Origin: Phycisphaerales bacterium
GTDB lineage: Bacteria; Planctomycetota; Phycisphaerae; Phycisphaerales; UBA1924
NCBI GenBank assembly: GCA_020849105.1
Contig: JADLGW010000054.1
Location: 1 to 62,170 of the forward strand
Direction of reading: 5' to 3'
Length of the DNA stretch: 62,170 bases
The translations under genes were made by a program, and so were the position numbers. This document shows positions 44,894 to 53,223 of this stretch, one piece after another (the stretch's first letter is position 1; the number at the start of each line of letters is the position of its first letter). The notes beneath the pieces are model-generated. The model saw only the letters and a list, made by a program, of their open reading frames with translations, was not told the DNA's origin and did no database searches.

Positions 44894-45052
44894 TCCCCGG
44901 CGCGTTTGCGTCAGCGCATCAAACAGCCCGGCGTACCGCCGACGTTCCCGCAGGCGCCCCATGCGTTGCGGTTGAGGCTTGGCGGCAGGTTGTCGTCGGT
45001 CCACAGCCGCATCTCCCAGCGCGGGTCTCGGCGGCGTTCCCTGAAAACCAAA

Positions 45053-45078
45053 GGGCCGGCTGCTTTCGCAACCGGCCC
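45053..45078 (-). terminator. Rho-independent terminator of the helicase-nuclease gene
   Basis: GGGCCGGCTGC-TTTC-GCAACCGGCCC gives an 11-bp stem with one mismatch and a tetraloop. On the minus strand it is followed by TTTGGTTTTC, a T-rich tract, 71 bp past the helicase stop. On the plus strand it also lies 160 bp after copA. The rest of 44894-45149 shows no convincing gene. Confidence 0.7.
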
Positions 45079-45149
45079 AGCAATAGCGCAGGCGTTGGTA
45101 TCACCCCCCGACCCTCGGCGCGGCGACGTCCGCCGTCGGGGCCGGGGGT

Positions 45150-48100
45150 CTATCGGTTCGCCTGGGGGCCAGACGGGGTCCGCGACGCGGCATGAGGTTC
45201 TTGGCCGCTGGCCGGCGCGGGTTTCTCCTGCGGCTTCGATGATGTCCGGTCTGGGATGTGGGGGACATACCCATCTCCGCTGCCGCTTCCATCCACCGCG
45301 GGCATCGGTTCGATGCCCAGCCCTGACAGCCGCGCCCAAAGAGGCTGAAGCGCCACGTCGGGGTCACGGTAGAACGCGCTTCCTCGTACGCGCCAGAACT
45401 GCCAGTTGGCGCGTTCGAGTTGACGCTGGCGGGCCATGTCCTCGTCGAAGTTCTCATCGGAATGAAACCGGTCGCCGTCGCATTCGATGGCCAAGCGGGT
45501 GCGGCCCTCCACGACCAGGTCAATGCGTTTGCGCCCCGCCTTGTACTGCGGAAGGACACGGAACCCGCGGTCGGCGATCTTGAGGTACACGTCCACCTCA
45601 AACCAACTGTCGAAGGACGCAGGGGCCAACTCCGGACGATCCGGGTTGCTGGCCTGCTGTCGCAGGTCGGCGAGGTCCACGCCAACGCTCTGAGCCGTAT
45701 GCCGCGCGGGGTCGTAGAAGTAGGTCAGGAGCCGATGACGCATGCACTCGTGATTTCCGATATCCTCGGGCATGACCGAGTGGAAGAGCCAGAGTTGGTC
45801 TTGCGCCCGGCTCGCGGCGACGTTGAATCGCTGCATGTCGGAGAGCTTGGTGAGAGCAGAGAACCCGCGCGATTCGTCATCCTTGACGGCCACCACAAGG
45901 CTGAGGAAGATGATGTGGCGCTCGTCGCCTTGGAACGAGTATGCGTCGCCGCACACAATCCGCCTTCGTTCGATCTCTTCCGCGCCGATTCGTTTGAGCA
46001 GGAGCCGCTCGATGAGCTTTGCCTGATGCTCGCCCAGCAGCGAGATTACTCCCATCGTCTTGCCCGTGTACATCGGATCGTCACAGCAGGCCGCAATCGC
46101 CTCCGCGATCGCCTCGGCCTCGGCCTCGTTGCGGGCGCTCTGTGGTCCACCGTCACGCTTCCCGTCGAGAACGCGACGGGCGACGAATGGAGCGAGGCGC
46201 TCCGGGGGGTACTGTCGGAGCGGGACCAGCGCTCCCTTGTAGCAAAGGTCATTGCTGAACCGGATGATCTCGGGCATGCAGCGAAAATGCTCGTGAAGGG
46301 TGATCCGCTTGCCCAAACGAACCTGACCGTGATCGAAGAGACTGCTGTCCACATCAAAGGTGTCGGCCAGCTCGATCCCTTCCAGATGCTGGCGCAGAAG
46401 GCTCTTGGCCTGGTCCTTGTCAATACCGACGTTGGACGGGCTGATCTGCTTGTCGTCGCCGACAACGATGACTTTCTTGGCGAGATAGAACAGGATCAGC
46501 GATTCGGGGCCGCACTGCGAGGCCTCGTCCACGATGACGACGTCGAAGATGCCTGGCGCTGGCTTCACGCTCTCGAATACGCGATAGAGCGGCATGACCC
46601 AGGCAGGGATCGCATCGCGGCACTGCTCCAGCTCGGCCTGAGCAACCCGACGCCAGTGGCCCGCGTGCTTGCCGGTGCCCTTGCCGATCTTCTTGATGGC
46701 CTGCCGCCACGCATTCAGGTGCTGCTGATGAGCCGGGCTCATGGATGACAGGCAGGAATGCCACGCTCGTTCCGCTGAGGCGCGGACGAGACACGCATTG
46801 ATCCGTTCTTTCGTTTGACGGAGTTCTAGTTCGACCGCGGCCGCTTTGCGGGGGTCCGTGTACTTGGTGAGCCACGCATCGGCCTGCGCCCAGCGCCATG
46901 CGGCCTTCCAATCGCCAATGCGCGACTTCCATACCGGGTCGGTGTGCGCTTCAGCAATCGAACGCGCGAGCTTCGGAAGGACAGAGCTGATGCGTTCGTC
47001 AAGGCGCGCCCACTCAGCGAGACGTGATGCGTCGACTTCAAGCGCGGCTATCTCAGCGAGGGCCGCCGCCACCAACCTCTCGTCGCGCTGTTCGATCGCG
47101 TCGGCGAGTCGAGCGCATACAGGGTGGGCGCTTGGTGCGGCTGCGAGCAAGCGTAGTGCGTGAACCCGTGCATCGAGCTGCGACACCACCACATCGAATT
47201 CCCGTCGCACTATGACACGCTCGCAGCGAGCGGCCAGGGCGTCCACGGCGCGTAGGTCGTGAAGCTGCGGCACTTCAGCGAGGTGGAGCCGGGCGAGCGC
47301 CGCCGCAGCCGCATCGGCGAGGGGGCGAACCTCTGCGACTCGTGTGAGGATGCTGCACAGCTCGCCGAGTTCCCCGATTTGTTGGCCGTTCGTCTTGGTG
47401 GTGGGCGCGGCCTTGCCATCCCATAGCACCCAGGTCTTGGCAACCGCCGCCGAGCATTCAAGGTACTCCTTCGCCGTCGTGAGCACCGCCGCATGGTTGC
47501 ACGGCCGACCGTCTATGGTGGCTTCTCGACAAAGATAGATGGTGCGCCGCACCACCTTCGCGCGGAAGAACAGAAACCCCAGGCCGCCGCCACGCTGGAG
47601 GTGCGCCAACAGATCAGACACGTCGGCGTGCAGCAGGTCCGACCGGCGACCAGGCGGGAGACGGATGTCCGTCTTGTCAAGTTTCGCAGCAAGGTCGGCG
47701 TGCGCCGCGACCGCAACGCTGGTCTGGCTCAGCAGCAGGTGCCAGCCCGCGCCTGCGCCGCGCAACAGGTCCGTGAGCGCCACCGCAGCCCATGGAGCCG
47801 CGGCGGTCGGGACCTGTTGAACGGCTGCTTGGAGATTTCGCAACGCGGTACACGCCGTCCGCAGGTCGTCCAGGGGCAATGTTCCCAAGTGGACTTCGCC
47901 ATCCGCGACCGGGCGGATGCGTTCGCGCAGTGAATGCGAGTCGCGAACAAGTCGAGCAAGCGTGTCATCCGCAGGGAGTTCACTTCCCTTCGTCGGACGC
48001 CTCCGCTCGACTTCGGAGGCCCGCTCAGGGGTCACGCGGATCATGCCTTCGCGGTATGCGGTCAGTTCGTCGGCACCCACCGGCGCCGGCGCGTCCGCCT

Positions 48101-49850
48101 CCGCGGCATCGGTGAACCAAGCGAATCGCGGCGCATCCTGTCGGACGCGCCTGGCGATGCTCTGTGCCGTGCCCGCGTACGCGCCCTCAGCGATCGTGTG
48201 CTCGTGGATTTCCGCCTCGCGGAATGTCCGGACTTCGCGCTCAAGCGTCGCTTCGCGCTGTGTCAGCCGGTCAAGGTCTGTCTCAGCCTTGCGGATTTCC
48301 TCGGTTGCCGGGCCGCTGTTCCATGTATCGGCCTTATCCGTGATGTTCCGAACGCTGTCCTCCACGTTGTCTTGGGCGGCCTTGTCGTTGCCAAGGACGC
48401 TCAGGCACAAGGGCCTGATCTCAGGCGGCAGCTTCTCCCGCAGCACTTGCAGCGCGCGGGGTGTTTGCGCCGTAATCAGCACTCGGCCACCGGTGGCGAG
48501 GAGATGGCAGATGAGGTTGGCGATGGTGTGGGATTTCCCCGTTCCAGGCGGTCCCTGCACCAGCACGCCATGTCTGCCGTCCAGCCGTTGGACTATCTGC
48601 CGCTGGTCCTCATTGGCCGGCAGTGGGAAGTAGATGCGGGTCTTCGGTGGAACCGGAAGGATGTTCGGCGGCCTGGGCGGCCCATCGCCCTGCGGTTCGC
48701 CGGTAGCCGCCTTCGTCAGCCGTTTGACTCCGGGCGGGATTTCCTCGCCCCTCTGCAACTGCTCGATGATCGCCTCGAATGCGAGCAACAGCCCACGAGA
48801 AGTTCGGCGCCGCAGCAGCAGCGCCGGGGCGAAGGTCACACGCGGAATCTTCTCGATCGACGTCGGCTCATACGCCGCTTGGTCGTAGGTTCCGTCTTCC
48901 TTGATCGCTTGGGCGAAGCCTTTCAGGGAACGATCGACCGGGTCGAAGTCCCAGGGGTCGTCGTCAGCCTTCGAGAGGTCGGTGCGGACGACATCCAACT
49001 GTGCCACCGTCGGTTGCTCGGTCGGGTCGAGCATGTCCACTTCCAGGGCGATCTTCGCCCCATCCGATCCAGGCCGGAGCGTGAATACGCCTCCCGCTGG
49101 ATCGAACTCCAGCGTGACCTGTGCGGCGATGAGGTGCCGCCTTACCTGTGGGCCGCCAGGCGTGCGCCACGTCAGGCAACCGATCCCGAGTACCAACTCG
49201 AATTCTTCTCCGAGGCGTTTGAGGTCTCGGTGGATCACGAAGAGTGGCGAGTACACTTTCTCCTGAAACTCCAACCAGGCCGCGTACTTTTCGGCCCAAG
49301 GGTTCCACGCCGCCTGCATGTAGTCGTTTAGCGCGACCGCGATTTCGGGGTGATCCTCCAGCAACTCGTATTGATCGTTGACAGTCGGTCTCGCGGTGTC
49401 CGCCCCTCCCGAAGATTCTTGGCCGTTGGCGCCCAACTCTGAAGGCATGGCTGCACGCCCACGCTTTGGGGCGGGAGCCTCACGCGGGATTCGGTCACGC
49501 AGCCGCGGCGGTACATCGGGCGACCTACCCGACTGGGGCTCCACCCACGACCTGATGGTGGCTGAGAGCGGGGGGAGGTTGGGCTCAGGCATCTTCCGAA
49601 CGGTCAGCCACAAGTCGTCTTCAACGGTATCGCCGCTGAGCCAGTTGCCCTGATCATCAGGCCTGAAGCACCGAGATGTGCACCCCGGCCTGCTACGAAC
49701 GGCGTCCAGCCAGAAGCACCGCTCATAGGACCGCAAGTCTCGAGTGACCGCTGTTCGCAGATGGGCGAGGTCTCGCAGATACCGGAAAATCGCCAAGGCA
49801 CGCCGCCTCTCGATTGCCCCGGCGTTGGTTGGTTCATGCGGGTCGGTCAC
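45150..49850 (-). CDS. Large SF1 helicase with C-terminal MTES_1575/DUF559-type endonuclease
   Basis: 1566 aa from a GTG at 49850. Residues ~430-445 hold Walker A (VLVQGPPGTGKSHTIANL), with the AAA_11/AAA_12 SF1 core continuing to Walker B VVIVDEASQCGPESL (~1108) and GDDKQISPSN. A long helical insertion separates the two halves. The C-terminal ~120 residues are a Vsr/DUF559-like nuclease (RIDLVV...LAIECDGDRFH, ~1453). The N-terminal ~400 residues are an unassigned module with CFRPDDQGNW. Helicase-nuclease giants of this plan are frequent in defence islands. The neighbours (AbiE, Wadjet) support an anti-phage or anti-plasmid role, which is inference. Confidence 0.85.
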   Translation of the reverse strand: MTDPHEPTNAGAIERRRALAIFRYLRDLAHLRTAVTRDLRSYERCFWLDAVRSRPGCTSRCFRPDDQGNWLSGDTVEDDLWLTVRKMPEPNLPPLSATIRSWVEPQSGRSPDVPPRLRDRIPREAPAPKRGRAAMPSELGANGQESSGGADTARPTVNDQYELLEDHPEIAVALNDYMQAAWNPWAEKYAAWLEFQEKVYSPLFVIHRDLKRLGEEFELVLGIGCLTWRTPGGPQVRRHLIAAQVTLEFDPAGGVFTLRPGSDGAKIALEVDMLDPTEQPTVAQLDVVRTDLSKADDDPWDFDPVDRSLKGFAQAIKEDGTYDQAAYEPTSIEKIPRVTFAPALLLRRRTSRGLLLAFEAIIEQLQRGEEIPPGVKRLTKAATGEPQGDGPPRPPNILPVPPKTRIYFPLPANEDQRQIVQRLDGRHGVLVQGPPGTGKSHTIANLICHLLATGGRVLITAQTPRALQVLREKLPPEIRPLCLSVLGNDKAAQDNVEDSVRNITDKADTWNSGPATEEIRKAETDLDRLTQREATLEREVRTFREAEIHEHTIAEGAYAGTAQSIARRVRQDAPRFAWFTDAAEADAPAPVGADELTAYREGMIRVTPERASEVERRRPTKGSELPADDTLARLVRDSHSLRERIRPVADGEVHLGTLPLDDLRTACTALRNLQAAVQQVPTAAAPWAAVALTDLLRGAGAGWHLLLSQTSVAVAAHADLAAKLDKTDIRLPPGRRSDLLHADVSDLLAHLQRGGGLGFLFFRAKVVRRTIYLCREATIDGRPCNHAAVLTTAKEYLECSAAVAKTWVLWDGKAAPTTKTNGQQIGELGELCSILTRVAEVRPLADAAAAALARLHLAEVPQLHDLRAVDALAARCERVIVRREFDVVVSQLDARVHALRLLAAAPSAHPVCARLADAIEQRDERLVAAALAEIAALEVDASRLAEWARLDERISSVLPKLARSIAEAHTDPVWKSRIGDWKAAWRWAQADAWLTKYTDPRKAAAVELELRQTKERINACLVRASAERAWHSCLSSMSPAHQQHLNAWRQAIKKIGKGTGKHAGHWRRVAQAELEQCRDAIPAWVMPLYRVFESVKPAPGIFDVVIVDEASQCGPESLILFYLAKKVIVVGDDKQISPSNVGIDKDQAKSLLRQHLEGIELADTFDVDSSLFDHGQVRLGKRITLHEHFRCMPEIIRFSNDLCYKGALVPLRQYPPERLAPFVARRVLDGKRDGGPQSARNEAEAEAIAEAIAACCDDPMYTGKTMGVISLLGEHQAKLIERLLLKRIGAEEIERRRIVCGDAYSFQGDERHIIFLSLVVAVKDDESRGFSALTKLSDMQRFNVAASRAQDQLWLFHSVMPEDIGNHECMRHRLLTYFYDPARHTAQSVGVDLADLRQQASNPDRPELAPASFDSWFEVDVYLKIADRGFRVLPQYKAGRKRIDLVVEGRTRLAIECDGDRFHSDENFDEDMARQRQLERANWQFWRVRGSAFYRDPDVALQPLWARLSGLGIEPMPAVDGSGSGDGYVPHIPDRTSSKPQEKPAPASGQEPHAASRTPSGPQANR

Positions 49851-50788
49851 GAGTAGTCCACGAGGTGCCGGACACCACCTGCGTCAGCGGGCCTTCGGGG
49901 CGCGTTGGCAGGGGCGATCCTATTTAAGATCCTAAGGGCCTTCCATCGTGGCCGGCCTCAAACAAAAACGTCGGAAAACGCCGGAATCGGTGTACACCAA
50001 CACCTGCGACCGCATAGGAGGCATGTAGCGGGGCATCGTGCCGCCGCCTGATCGTTCAAATGGTCGATTTGGAGGAGATTCGCCCTTTCCGCGCGACACA
50101 TCGTCCGACTGCGGAGGGGCCGCGCCCGGCACCGCTGGAGCCAACGACGTCCCAGTATGCGGCGGGTGCGCGACGTGCGGATGAATCGTCAATCCACGGC
50201 AGATCCCCCCAAGGTCCGCGAGAATCCGTCCCAAAACGGACAACGGCGGCCTTGCGGGCCGCCGTATATCCATCGCTTAATAGTGGGCGTGGGGTTATCT
50301 GACGAACCCCTTTCCAGAGCCCCAGAGACTTCGCATCGGGATGTGGCCTCCCGGCAGGGTTATGCCGCGTGTCTCCGGTTAATCCGGGCGTCCGGAGACC
50401 GATCCGAGACCTCCAGATCCCGCATCATTTCCCGGGCAGCAGGCCGATCGGCCGCATAGGGAGCAGGTAGCGGTTCCATCCCTGTCCCACCCCTCGGCGC
50501 GACACGCTCCATGCGTGGTCGTCAAGTCATCACGACCTGAGTGGGCGTGGGGTGGTGTGACGAACCCCTTTTCAGAGCCCCAGAGACTTCGCATGGGAAT
50601 GCGGCCGCTCGGCGCGGCTAGAACGGCGTCTCGGGTTATTCCGGTGGGAAGAGAACCCGAGAGAGAGTCTCAAAGTCGCATGTTTTTGGCGAGCAGCGGG
50701 CGATGCGACCGCATAGGGAATGGAGCCCTCACGGCGATAGCGGTTCCGTGCACGCACGCCGCATTTGCCGTTGGAGTTGCCCTTGCGG
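49851..50788. other. 938-bp noncoding region with repeats between defence genes
   Basis: No convincing gene on either strand. It contains a perfect 9-bp-stem hairpin (50243-50265, ACGGCGGCC-TTGCG-GGCCGCCGT), two copies of a ~180-bp unit (50283-50462 and 50541-50719) and the 51-bp segment shared with 32917-32967. A fragment ACCGCATAGGAGG near 50010 resembles the end of the repeat unit. It separates the helicase gene from the AbiE operon. Confidence 0.6.
50283..50719. repeat. Two diverged direct repeats, ~258-bp period
   Basis: Unit A (50283-50462) and unit B (50541-50719) both begin GTGGGCGTGGGGT, continue TGACGAACCCC...AGAGCCCCAGAGACTTCGCAT, and end GC-GAGCAGC-like core plus CGCATAGGGA. Unit A carries the 51-bp segment found at 32917-32967. 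The ends are better conserved than the middle, as expected of a structured RNA or repeat element with compensatory change. Confidence 0.65.
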
Positions 50789-52195
50789 CTACCGATACTC
50801 CGTATCGACCAGGTATCCTCGATGCCCAGAGCCCGAGCAGCGATAGCCGCCAGGCGCCTTGTGCTCATTCAGCTGATGTTCGCCGCTTTGCGATCGCCGA
50901 AATCGCTTGTGGCAGTACGGGCACTCGATGATGTAAACCACCCCGGAGCCGGTGGATCGGGATGAACGGAATGACGGCGGCGCCACAGGGCGCGTCGTGA
51001 GAGGCGGCGCATGGAGGCCGCCCGTGGATACGAACTCGACGCGATACCGGGGGGTGAAGGTACGCTGTGTAACCCGGACGCTCTCGATCCGATCAACTCG
51101 GTAGGCGCGGGGCTCGCCGTTGTCGGCACGCACGGCGTACAAGAGGAGGTTGCCGGCCCGTGACCGTCGCAGCGAATATGGCTCGATGACACGCCGCGAG
51201 CCGTTGTATCCGAGCTCCACGCAAAGCCGGTTCGCAGCAGCGAAACGGACGGTTTCCAACGGGACCGCGCCGCCCCACACGCTAACTGTGGGCGGCGGAG
51301 ACCATCCGACCTCGACTGGTTCGGCGGCCACCTGGAGGGGCTGGAGGACGGGCTCCCGCAGTGTCCCTTCGAGCCACGCGAACATTTCGGGCAGGACGTT
51401 CCAGAAGTCGTCGAACGGGGGGAGCTCCGGCAGCTGGTGCCTGAGCATGTTCTCCCATTCGGACTTCGTCTCAGCGAGCCGCTCCGTCGTCTGCACCGAG
51501 GCCAGCGTGGGCATCGGCACGCCCTTGGTCTGGCACTTTTCGGTCAGGACGGCGCGAATCTGCGCCGCGACAGCAGCCGCCTGGTGGTCCTCCCGGCGGA
51601 ATAGGTTGATCACGTCGTAGAGGTCGCGCGGACGACCCCGTTCGCCCAGCGCCCTGATCTTCTCCGCGAAGACTTCCTCGAAGGAATAGCACCGGACCAC
51701 TCCTGGCTCCGGGAGCGAGTCCGGGTACGGGTGAGCGATGGGTCGCTGCACCGTAGAGCGAACAACCTTCTCCGATGAGCTCAGGTCGAGCTTCACGCTC
51801 GCCACATGCGGCGTGCGGCGCGGACCGACGTAGTAGATACGCCCTTCCGTGTACTTGCCCGACGCGTGGCCTTTGAGCATGGGCGCTCGTTGAGAGAAGT
51901 CGATGCCCGATTCCTCGGCCACGCGGTCCAGCGCTGCCTTGAGCGGCGCTTCTACATCAGCAGGCGTGATCGGGCCATCCGGAAGCACCGTGAAGTCCAG
52001 GTCTTCCGAGAACCTGTACGTTTCGATGTAGCACTTCTTCAGGCTGGTCCCGCCCTTAAATGCCCACTTTTCGCCGAGGGTGGGGTCGGACCCTATTCCC
52101 CACAGCAGCCAGCCGATCACGTAGTCCTTCTCGACGACGTCCTCGCGCAGGCCCCATTCACGCACCCGCTGATCAATGTCGGCCCGCGTGATCAC
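50789..52195 (-). CDS. AbiEii-type nucleotidyltransferase toxin fused to WYL-like and zinc-finger-like modules
   Basis: 468 aa. N-terminal AbiEii/AbiGii nucleotidyltransferase: WAFKGGTSLKKCY then FSEDLDFTVL (about 42-70), with EKIRALGERGRPRDLYDVINLF of the family (about 165-195). The middle and C-terminal parts are extra: a WYL-like beta domain (RRVIEPYSLRRSRAGNLLLYAVR, about 325-385) and a C2H2-like finger CPYCHKRF...H (about 425-450). AbiEii toxins transfer nucleotides to tRNA or other targets and cause abortive infection. It overlaps the AbiEi gene by 4 bp (ATGA). WYL modules usually sense ligands or DNA; here they may tune or target the toxin. Confidence 0.85.
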   Translation of the reverse strand: MITRADIDQRVREWGLREDVVEKDYVIGWLLWGIGSDPTLGEKWAFKGGTSLKKCYIETYRFSEDLDFTVLPDGPITPADVEAPLKAALDRVAEESGIDFSQRAPMLKGHASGKYTEGRIYYVGPRRTPHVASVKLDLSSSEKVVRSTVQRPIAHPYPDSLPEPGVVRCYSFEEVFAEKIRALGERGRPRDLYDVINLFRREDHQAAAVAAQIRAVLTEKCQTKGVPMPTLASVQTTERLAETKSEWENMLRHQLPELPPFDDFWNVLPEMFAWLEGTLREPVLQPLQVAAEPVEVGWSPPPTVSVWGGAVPLETVRFAAANRLCVELGYNGSRRVIEPYSLRRSRAGNLLLYAVRADNGEPRAYRVDRIESVRVTQRTFTPRYRVEFVSTGGLHAPPLTTRPVAPPSFRSSRSTGSGVVYIIECPYCHKRFRRSQSGEHQLNEHKAPGGYRCSGSGHRGYLVDTEYR

Positions 52196-53001
52196 GACGG
52201 CTCCTCACGCTTGAGTTCGACATTCACACGCAGTCCCCAGCGCTTCAGCACGCGGCCGCCGGCGTCCACGCTGGGATCGAGCCGGGTCAACCCAGCGCTG
52301 ACGCGCGCCGCGCACTCGTCGGCCAACGATCGCGCATCGAGACCGAGCGCCTCGATGATGTACCCCAGGCGCTTGAACACCGTTCGGTTCCCGAGGCGAT
52401 CGCCGTACTCAACGAGCAGCTTGTCATTGCGATGCGTGGCAGAGAGATACTCACGCAGGACGGCGGCCGAATGTCGGATGCCGCCGCCCAACCGCGGCTC
52501 GTCGAGGATATCGATCACCGTCCGAGTTGGATCGGACACCTTCACCTTGACGCGGTCGCGCCAGACTGCACGAGTCCCAAAGTGCAGAGTCTCGGGGAGG
52601 TGCTTGAGACGAAACTCGGTACCCTGCACTTCTACATCGGCAGAGCGGATCGGACGCGCCGTCATCACCACAACGCCGCGGAAGACCTGCTCGGTCAGCT
52701 CCCAATGCTCACAGGCGCTCCAGCCGCCGATGTAGCAGGGCGCGAACACCGCGACGGCCACACTCCACGGATCTTCACGCCAATCCGATGGTTCCGATGC
52801 GCCGAGCGGCACTGTGGTGTAAACGCCGCGCCGAACGCGCGAAAGCCAACCACGGGAGGCCAGGTAGCCGAGCAGCCGGCGGACCTTGTCCGGCGGTAAC
52901 CGAAGGACCCGCGCGGCAGTAGCCATGTCGAACGGGCCCGCCACATCGCGGTGGAGCCGCTCCAGAGCCACGCGGTTTCTCTCGCCGATACCGAGCCGCA
53001 A
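52192..53001 (-). CDS. AbiEi-family antitoxin (type IV toxin-antitoxin)
   Basis: 269 aa from a TTG at 53001 with AGGAG 9 nt upstream; a longer TTG form at 53028 would overlap the operator, so it is less likely. The N-terminal winged helix contains DMATAARVLRLPPDKVRRLLGYLASRGWL, and the C-terminal part has CYIGGWSACEHWELTEQVF and MTARPIRSADVEVQGTEF typical of AbiEi. AbiEi represses its own promoter and blocks the AbiEii toxin without stable contact. It is the first gene of the operon, transcribed right-to-left, divergent from jetA. Confidence 0.9.
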   Translation of the reverse strand: MRLGIGERNRVALERLHRDVAGPFDMATAARVLRLPPDKVRRLLGYLASRGWLSRVRRGVYTTVPLGASEPSDWREDPWSVAVAVFAPCYIGGWSACEHWELTEQVFRGVVVMTARPIRSADVEVQGTEFRLKHLPETLHFGTRAVWRDRVKVKVSDPTRTVIDILDEPRLGGGIRHSAAVLREYLSATHRNDKLLVEYGDRLGNRTVFKRLGYIIEALGLDARSLADECAARVSAGLTRLDPSVDAGGRVLKRWGLRVNVELKREEPS

Positions 53002-53020
53002 GGTACAACACTCCTGCACT

Positions 53021-53058
53021 AGTACCAACTAGGTCGGTACTTCTGCGGCTGTAGTATA
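53021..53058 (-). promoter_or_regulatory. AbiE operon promoter and inverted-repeat operator
   Basis: On the minus strand TATACT (53058-53053) is a good -10. Just downstream AGTACC and GGTACT (53036-53041 and 53021-53026) form an inverted repeat with a 9-bp spacer. AbiEi antitoxins bind paired inverted repeats at their promoter, so this fits an autoregulatory operator. The -35 is poor. Confidence 0.55.
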
Positions 53059-53223
53059 CCCGGCAGGACGGCTTCTGGATGGGTGTGGTAGGCTGCCGTC
53101 AAACGGGGCCGCCCGCCCCAGTTCAGCGGTCGAAATTGATGGTGGTCTCTCGGCAGCCGCGCGGCTCGGATGGCCGTCAAAACTACCCTCACCTGTGGGA
53201 ATCAGCGTGAACGGATCGACGAC

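Noticed and set aside
44911..45339. Minus-strand frame after the helicase gene (contains WEMRLWTDDNLPPSLNRNAWG)
   Set aside because: It looks protein-like in its last ~35 residues only, overlaps the helicase C-terminus in another frame, and spans a terminator hairpin; possibly a worn gene fragment but not supportable.
49932..50868. Short open frames in the repeat region (such as SLCGRSACCPGNDAG peptides)
   Set aside because: They arise because the 51-bp repeat and its relatives are open in several frames; no start, ribosome site or domain supports them.
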